Below, one piece after another: positions 59,405 to 64,000 of a DNA stretch of 64,000 nucleotides. The notes beneath the pieces were generated by a model, which saw only the letters and a program-made list of their open reading frames with translations, did not search any database and was not told where the DNA came from. The translations under genes were made by a program, and so were the position numbers. The DNA comes from Dysidea avara. Its lineage: Eukaryota; Porifera; Demospongiae; Dictyoceratida; Dysideidae. Every line of letters starts with the position of its first letter. The first letter of the stretch is position 1. The stretch lies in assembly GCF_963678975.1 (NCBI RefSeq), contig NC_089275.1:14911682-14975681 (forward strand). Reading direction: 5' to 3'.

Positions 59405-62390
59405 ATTAATTATTTATTTATTTATGACGTAATTTTAACCGCGTTTCGTATTATTCTTAGTACTTGGTTGTATAATTATATATTGTGTACTGTGCAGGAA
59501 TCATGTATGATTATAATGCACAGGTGTAATTATAAAAGTGTCCAAATCAATACAAAACTCAGTGTATGTGGGAGCATTAACAATGTTCTGGGGTAGATTA
59601 TTCCATAGTTTAATCACTGAAGTGAAGAAGGAAAATTTAAAACTATCCACTCTAGTATTTAGTTGATTAAAATAGCCACTTCGTAAAAAGGAGGGAACGG
59701 GAGTTAAACAATCATCTGGAATATCAGCTAAACGATGAATGATTTTATACAGCATTTGTAATTTTAATTTTTTCTTTCTGCTCTGCAGGGTGGGCAGATT
59801 AAGATCAGTTAACATTGTGGAAACACTGGAGAATCTAGAAAAGTCTTTATAGCACATTCTTTCAGCAGATCTCTGTACAGCTTCTAATTGATTAATATTA
59901 ACACATGTGTGTGGGTCCCAGACTGAGGAAGCACACTCCATAATAGGGCGAACCATTGCTTTATAAATATTACATTTAATCGTGGGAGGGCATTGATAAA
60001 GATTACGATGTAGGAATGCATTAATTCTGTTGGCTTTACTAGCAACTTGTTTTGTGTGTTCATTCCAGTTAAGATGTTGATCAATGACTACACCTAGATA
60101 TTTAGCATGAGTGACTTCTCGGATTGTGGAGTTGTCAATGTGGTAAGTAAATGGTATGATGTTTATCTTGTTTGTTATTCGTAGGAATTCCTATTTAATT
60201 GGATTAAAGGTCATAAGCCACTTGTGTGCCCACTGTGTTAAGGAGTCAAGATCACGTTGTAGTTGATGGCAGTTCTCCACGGAGTAGATATTTGAGTAAA
60301 GTATAACATCATCAGCATAAAGTCGAACTTTACTTGAGACATGTAAAGGAAGGTCATTGATGTAAATCAAAAATAATAATGGAGCCAGAACAGTTCCTTG
60401 TGGTACACCAGATAGCACGTTACAGGAGTCACTTTGTTTGTTATCTAACACTACTTGTTGTGATCTATCAGAAAGGAAATTCTTAATCCAAGACAAAAGA
60501 GGTCCTTTAATACCATAAAATTGTAACTTGTGGAAGAGACGGGAGTGGGGGACCTTGTCAAAGGCTTTACAGAAGTCAAGCAGTAACACATCACATTGCC
60601 TTCGTTGGTTTAAGCATTGTGCAAAGTCATGTACTGTTGTAATTAGTTGTGTCTCACAACTCCTATGCTGCCGGAAGCCATGTTGTTCATCTCTTAAAGC
60701 TTGATGATGATTCAAGTGTTCAAACATGCTAGAGTAGATAACGTGTTCCATGATTTTTGAACATATACATGTGAGTGATACAGGACGGTAGTTGGCAGGG
60801 TCCTCCTTACTGCCTTTCTTATATACTGGAACTATCAGAACAGATTTCCATATGTCAGGTATGGCTCCTTGGTTCAGTGACACTTGAAAAATTATAGAAA
60901 GGGCAGGGGAACATTTGCTACCTCTTTGAGAAAATAAGATGGAAGATTGTTTGGGCCTGCAGCTTTGTGGGCCTTTAAGGTGTGAAGCAATTGAGATACC
61001 CCGTCAGAGTGTATGTGAATCGGTGGAATTTCAGGGAGAGGGTTACCTTCTAATACTGGTACATTAGTAGTGTCTTCTTGTGTAAAAACCGATGAGAAAT
61101 ATTCAGCTAGAACATTTGCTTTAGACAAAGAGTCGGTGTAAGTTGTTCCTTGGTGTTCAAGTGTACTAATACCAGTACGATCTTGTTTTCTATTTTTAAT
61201 AAAAGACCAAAGTTTCTTTGTAACATTATTATTTTCATCAATAAAACTTGATACATAATTATTAAATGCTGAACAACATTCCCGTTGAGAAAGTCTTTTG
61301 AGGTCTTGATAAGTAGCCCAGTCACTTAGACTGTTGGTTAAATGAGCACGTTTGTATGCTCGTTGCTTCTTGCGAGTTAGTTGTTTGATTTGTCTGGTTA
61401 TCCAAGGTTGCTTTTGTTTGGTTGTGCTCCACTTAGTTGGTATCAGATTTAAACATTGTGTACAGATATCAGAAAACTTATTCCATAAGATGTTAATCGG
61501 AGTAGTGGGTGGGTAAGTGATGACAAAATCTTCGCAAAGTGACTGAATGGATTGTCTAATATGATTGAAATCAGCTTTGGACCATAAGTAAATACGTCTC
61601 CTAGCAGGGGGACATAGTTGAGCTAATATCATGGACTTCGTAAGTACAACTTCATGGTCACTGATACCACCAACGCTTTCGCAAGATTCAACCAAGGAAG
61701 GTCTGTTTGTGACAAAAATGTCTAATATGTTGGATCTCCTAGTTGGAAAGTCTACAATTTGACTGAGACCATTATCGTAAAGGAATTCAAGAAATGTGTT
61801 GTTAATAGTAAGGGAATACTGGTGACCCTCAACACAGTTGTCTTCCCAGTTGATATCTGGGAGGTTAATATCTCCAGATACCCACATTGCTGAGTTAGGA
61901 TGATTACTCTTGATAGCTTCTAAGTGGTTACACAACTGGTTGAGGTATTCATCACTGCTAGATGGGGGATGGTAGGCTGAACATACTATTAAGTTACTAT
62001 TGTTTAAGAGTTTAACCTGACAAGCAACTAATTCACAATGATTGTTTGCAATTTCTAAACTACATGAAATTAGAGGTTCACAACAGGCGACAAAAACACT
62101 ACCATAGCCATCACTACGGTCTCTACGATACACAGAGTAACCTGCTGGAAAAACTTCACTTGATAATATGTCAGGTTTGAGCCACGATTCTGTGCCAAAG
62201 ATAATGTCTGGGTTATATGTATCAAGCAAGTTAAAAAAGGATTCCTTCTTAGCTAATAAAGATGGACAATTAACAGTTAGGGATGTTAAAATAGGAGAAT
62301 CATTTGCAAGGGGTAGGTCAGCAAGGGGGTGATTATCAGTGCGGGGAACACTTAGCGTGGTGATCTCCGGTATGGCAAGCCGTTTGTTTC
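59405..62390 (-). mobile_element. nearly complete CR1/jockey-like LINE: endonuclease plus reverse transcriptase
   Basis: The minus-strand frame runs from about 62390 (in-frame ATG at 62229). The APE-type endonuclease comes first (GTESWLKPDI, YSVYRRDRSDGYGSVFVACC, VSGDINLPDINWED, GGISDHEVV). A linker (QPWITRQIKQLTRKKQRAYK) leads to the reverse transcriptase: VYKKGSKEDPANYRPVSLTC, LLDFCKAFDKVPHSRLFHKL, SGVPQGTVLAPLLFLIYIND and VRLYADDVILYS. The C-terminal part (LEAVQRSAERMCYKDFSRFS) ends at 59501. Only two defects were seen: a one-base frame change near 60900 and a TAG after FNPIK at about 60191. The 3' tail is TAAA-like near 59405-59430. No ORF1 was found. This is a distinct family from the LINE at 15908. 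Confidence 0.88.
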
Positions 62391-62437
62391 ATAAATACGT
62401 CCTTACGACCCAACCTTAATAAATTATACTGTTATAT

Positions 62438-62709
62438 GTCAACCTTATGTTGGCTGGTTGAACCTTACATTGTCTGGTTGAACCTTACGTTGTCTGGTTG
62501 AACCTTACGTCAGTTGGTTACATGAACCTTACATTGTCTGGTTGAACCTTACGTTGTCTGGTTGAACCTTACGTCAGTTGGTTACATGAACCTTACATTG
62601 TCTGGTTGAACCTTACATCGGTTGGTTGCATGAACCTTACGTTGTGATGACCAAACTAAACCTTACGTTTTACAAGTCAATCTTAGTCAAACCTTATGTT
62701 ATGAGTCAA
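62438..62709. repeat. 20-base minisatellite at the 5' end of the LINE
   Basis: About a dozen units of TTGAACCTTACGTTGTCTGG and variants. Every third unit carries GTCAGTTGGTTACATG, giving a higher-order block of about 64 bases that repeats at 62461, 62525 and 62589. It lies just upstream of the LINE's coding region as the LINE is read, so it could be LINE 5' sequence or a chance neighbour. Confidence 0.8.
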
Positions 62710-62935
62710 CCCCAGCTATGTATGTAGAGCTCACTTAGCTAGGTGATTCCTAATGCATAGTCTATATATAAGCATGATTATGTCTCAGTGATTTATATTG
62801 GTTGGGTCGATATTGGTAGTGGATACTGTACTGAACCTAAAGTCGGTTCAATAAGCCGTACTCGCTATTGAACTGACAGTAGCTAGCTAAAACTTAGACA
62901 AAAAAGGGTCACTAATTGAAAAAAACCACAAAACT

Positions 62936-63005
62936 CATCCAGGGATCGAACCCTGGACTACTGATGTGATAGGCATCCGATGCTAGCTACCCACTGCCTC
63001 TACTT
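62936..63005 (-). repeat. tRNA-like pol III unit
   Basis: On the minus strand GGCAGTGGGTAGCTAGCATC resembles an A-box/D-arm, and CCAGGGTTCGATCCCTGG is a perfect B-box hairpin at tRNA-like spacing. GATGCCTATCACATC can form an anticodon-like stem-loop. A T run follows about 25 bases later. The T-loop is one base short and the acceptor stem does not pair, so a tRNA-derived SINE head or tRNA pseudogene is more likely than a working tRNA. Confidence 0.45.
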
Positions 63006-64000
63006 TTCTATCTTATAAATGTTATTCATGTAGTAGTCTCAGTATGTATATAGTAAGAAGAACATAACCTAAAGGTGAAGAAGAAACAAGGCTAAGAAAC
63101 AAAACCTTTCGGTTCAGTAACCACTTCCTATTATATTTTACAGCCCTAATGGCACTCTCTTCCACCCTCCATGTCTTTCTTTAAACTAAAGAATGTTTTT
63201 CCTATAATAGTCACTAGCTACAGATAAGACACCTAAAACCTACTAATCTATATTAGGATCAGGGAGGAGTCTCAACAACAGCAAGATCAATGGCAGTGGA
63301 GCTTCTGGAGACTTAGCAGTCATGTGAACCTCTGCATGAGACAAAAAGGACCAGTAAAAACTCCAAACAACATCTGAGCCAGCCCAGTACCCACTCTGTA
63401 CTTTACAAATATACATAAAGTGCTTGTGGTATTGTCAGCCATACACAGCCATATACATAGCTATACCATCAGAACTCTGGAAAAATAAGAGGGTAGCTAA
63501 CTATACATGCAATGCTTCATGCATACGCTCTTCATAGGCCCGACAACACTTGATTTTGATTTGATCTAACTATTTGTTTAAATTCTAGAACTTGTGTTCT
63601 ATGCTTCTCACATTCATACCAACAATAGGTAACAGCAAAGGTGGAAGAATGATTATAGTTACTGCAAAATAAAGCTGTCAAGCACACATACGTACATTGA
63701 AAAAAGTTTATGATGTGAGCATTCTAAAAAGTCACACTTATTCCATTGAACCCTCTGTCATTTTCATTTCTGATCTTTTGTTGTAAATTCATATAATCCT
63801 GTTGTTGTAGTTCTATACAGTAGTTTCATTTTCTTGTAATGTCTTGTGTTACTGTATGTAGCTATGCACTTGTCAGGAGTACATTTACAGACTTGCATGT
63901 CCTTTTGTACAACCCATGCAGTCTTTTTACAAAAAATGATAATAAATAATCACCATAATCTGGCAGCCGGATATATACTCTTGCATCATCTTCGACTACA
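63006..64000. other. spacer to the window edge
   Basis: No gene or repeat was recognised in the last kilobase. Confidence 0.4.

Noticed and set aside
62936-63005. A functional tRNA gene
   Set aside because: The acceptor stem does not pair and the T-loop is one base short.

Overview
The window looks like nuclear DNA of a marine demosponge. The case for this is indirect: a small family of secreted proteins resembling the globular domain of sponge short-chain (spongin) collagens, a compact CARD-NACHT-LRR receptor gene with introns of 48-111 bases, a Death-domain gene, AT-rich spacers, and many foldback MITEs, hAT-like elements and CR1/jockey-like LINEs. No species is assigned, and no RNA or database evidence was available.

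Layout. 1-9.2 kb: a CCTAATCC minisatellite, hairpin elements, an hAT-like element (1523-2417), and a repeat module joined to about 2.1 kb of 31-base satellite. 9.2-14.5 kb: a decayed copy of the secreted-protein gene (9231-9965) and its long non-coding flank, which is duplicated further on. 15.9-17.8 kb: a 5'-truncated LINE. 18.2-21.5 kb: the NLR gene. 22-26.9 kb: spacer, plus a TIR transposon with an 8-base target duplication. 26.9-42.6 kb: the second, much interrupted copy of the duplicated locus, holding a gene remnant (26873-27057), the one intact secreted-protein gene (31852-32601) and nested hAT-like elements. 42.7-43.2 kb: a third, broken copy of the gene. 44.5-47.5 kb: a minus-strand gene joining a Death domain, a large unrecognised domain and an N-myristoyltransferase-like domain. 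47.6-52.2 kb: MITEs and spacer. 52.2-56.5 kb: an element with long inverted repeats that carries a second, inverted copy of the satellite module. 57.9-64 kb: tRNA-like pieces, the second minisatellite copy, and a nearly complete LINE (59405-62390) with a minisatellite at its 5' end.

How the genes may relate: the NLR and the Death-NMT protein are both death-fold genes of the kind used in innate immune or cell-death signalling, and the secreted proteins belong to an extracellular-matrix-like family. That they work together is only suggested by their nearness. Most of the window is repeats, and several nested insertions give a relative order of events.
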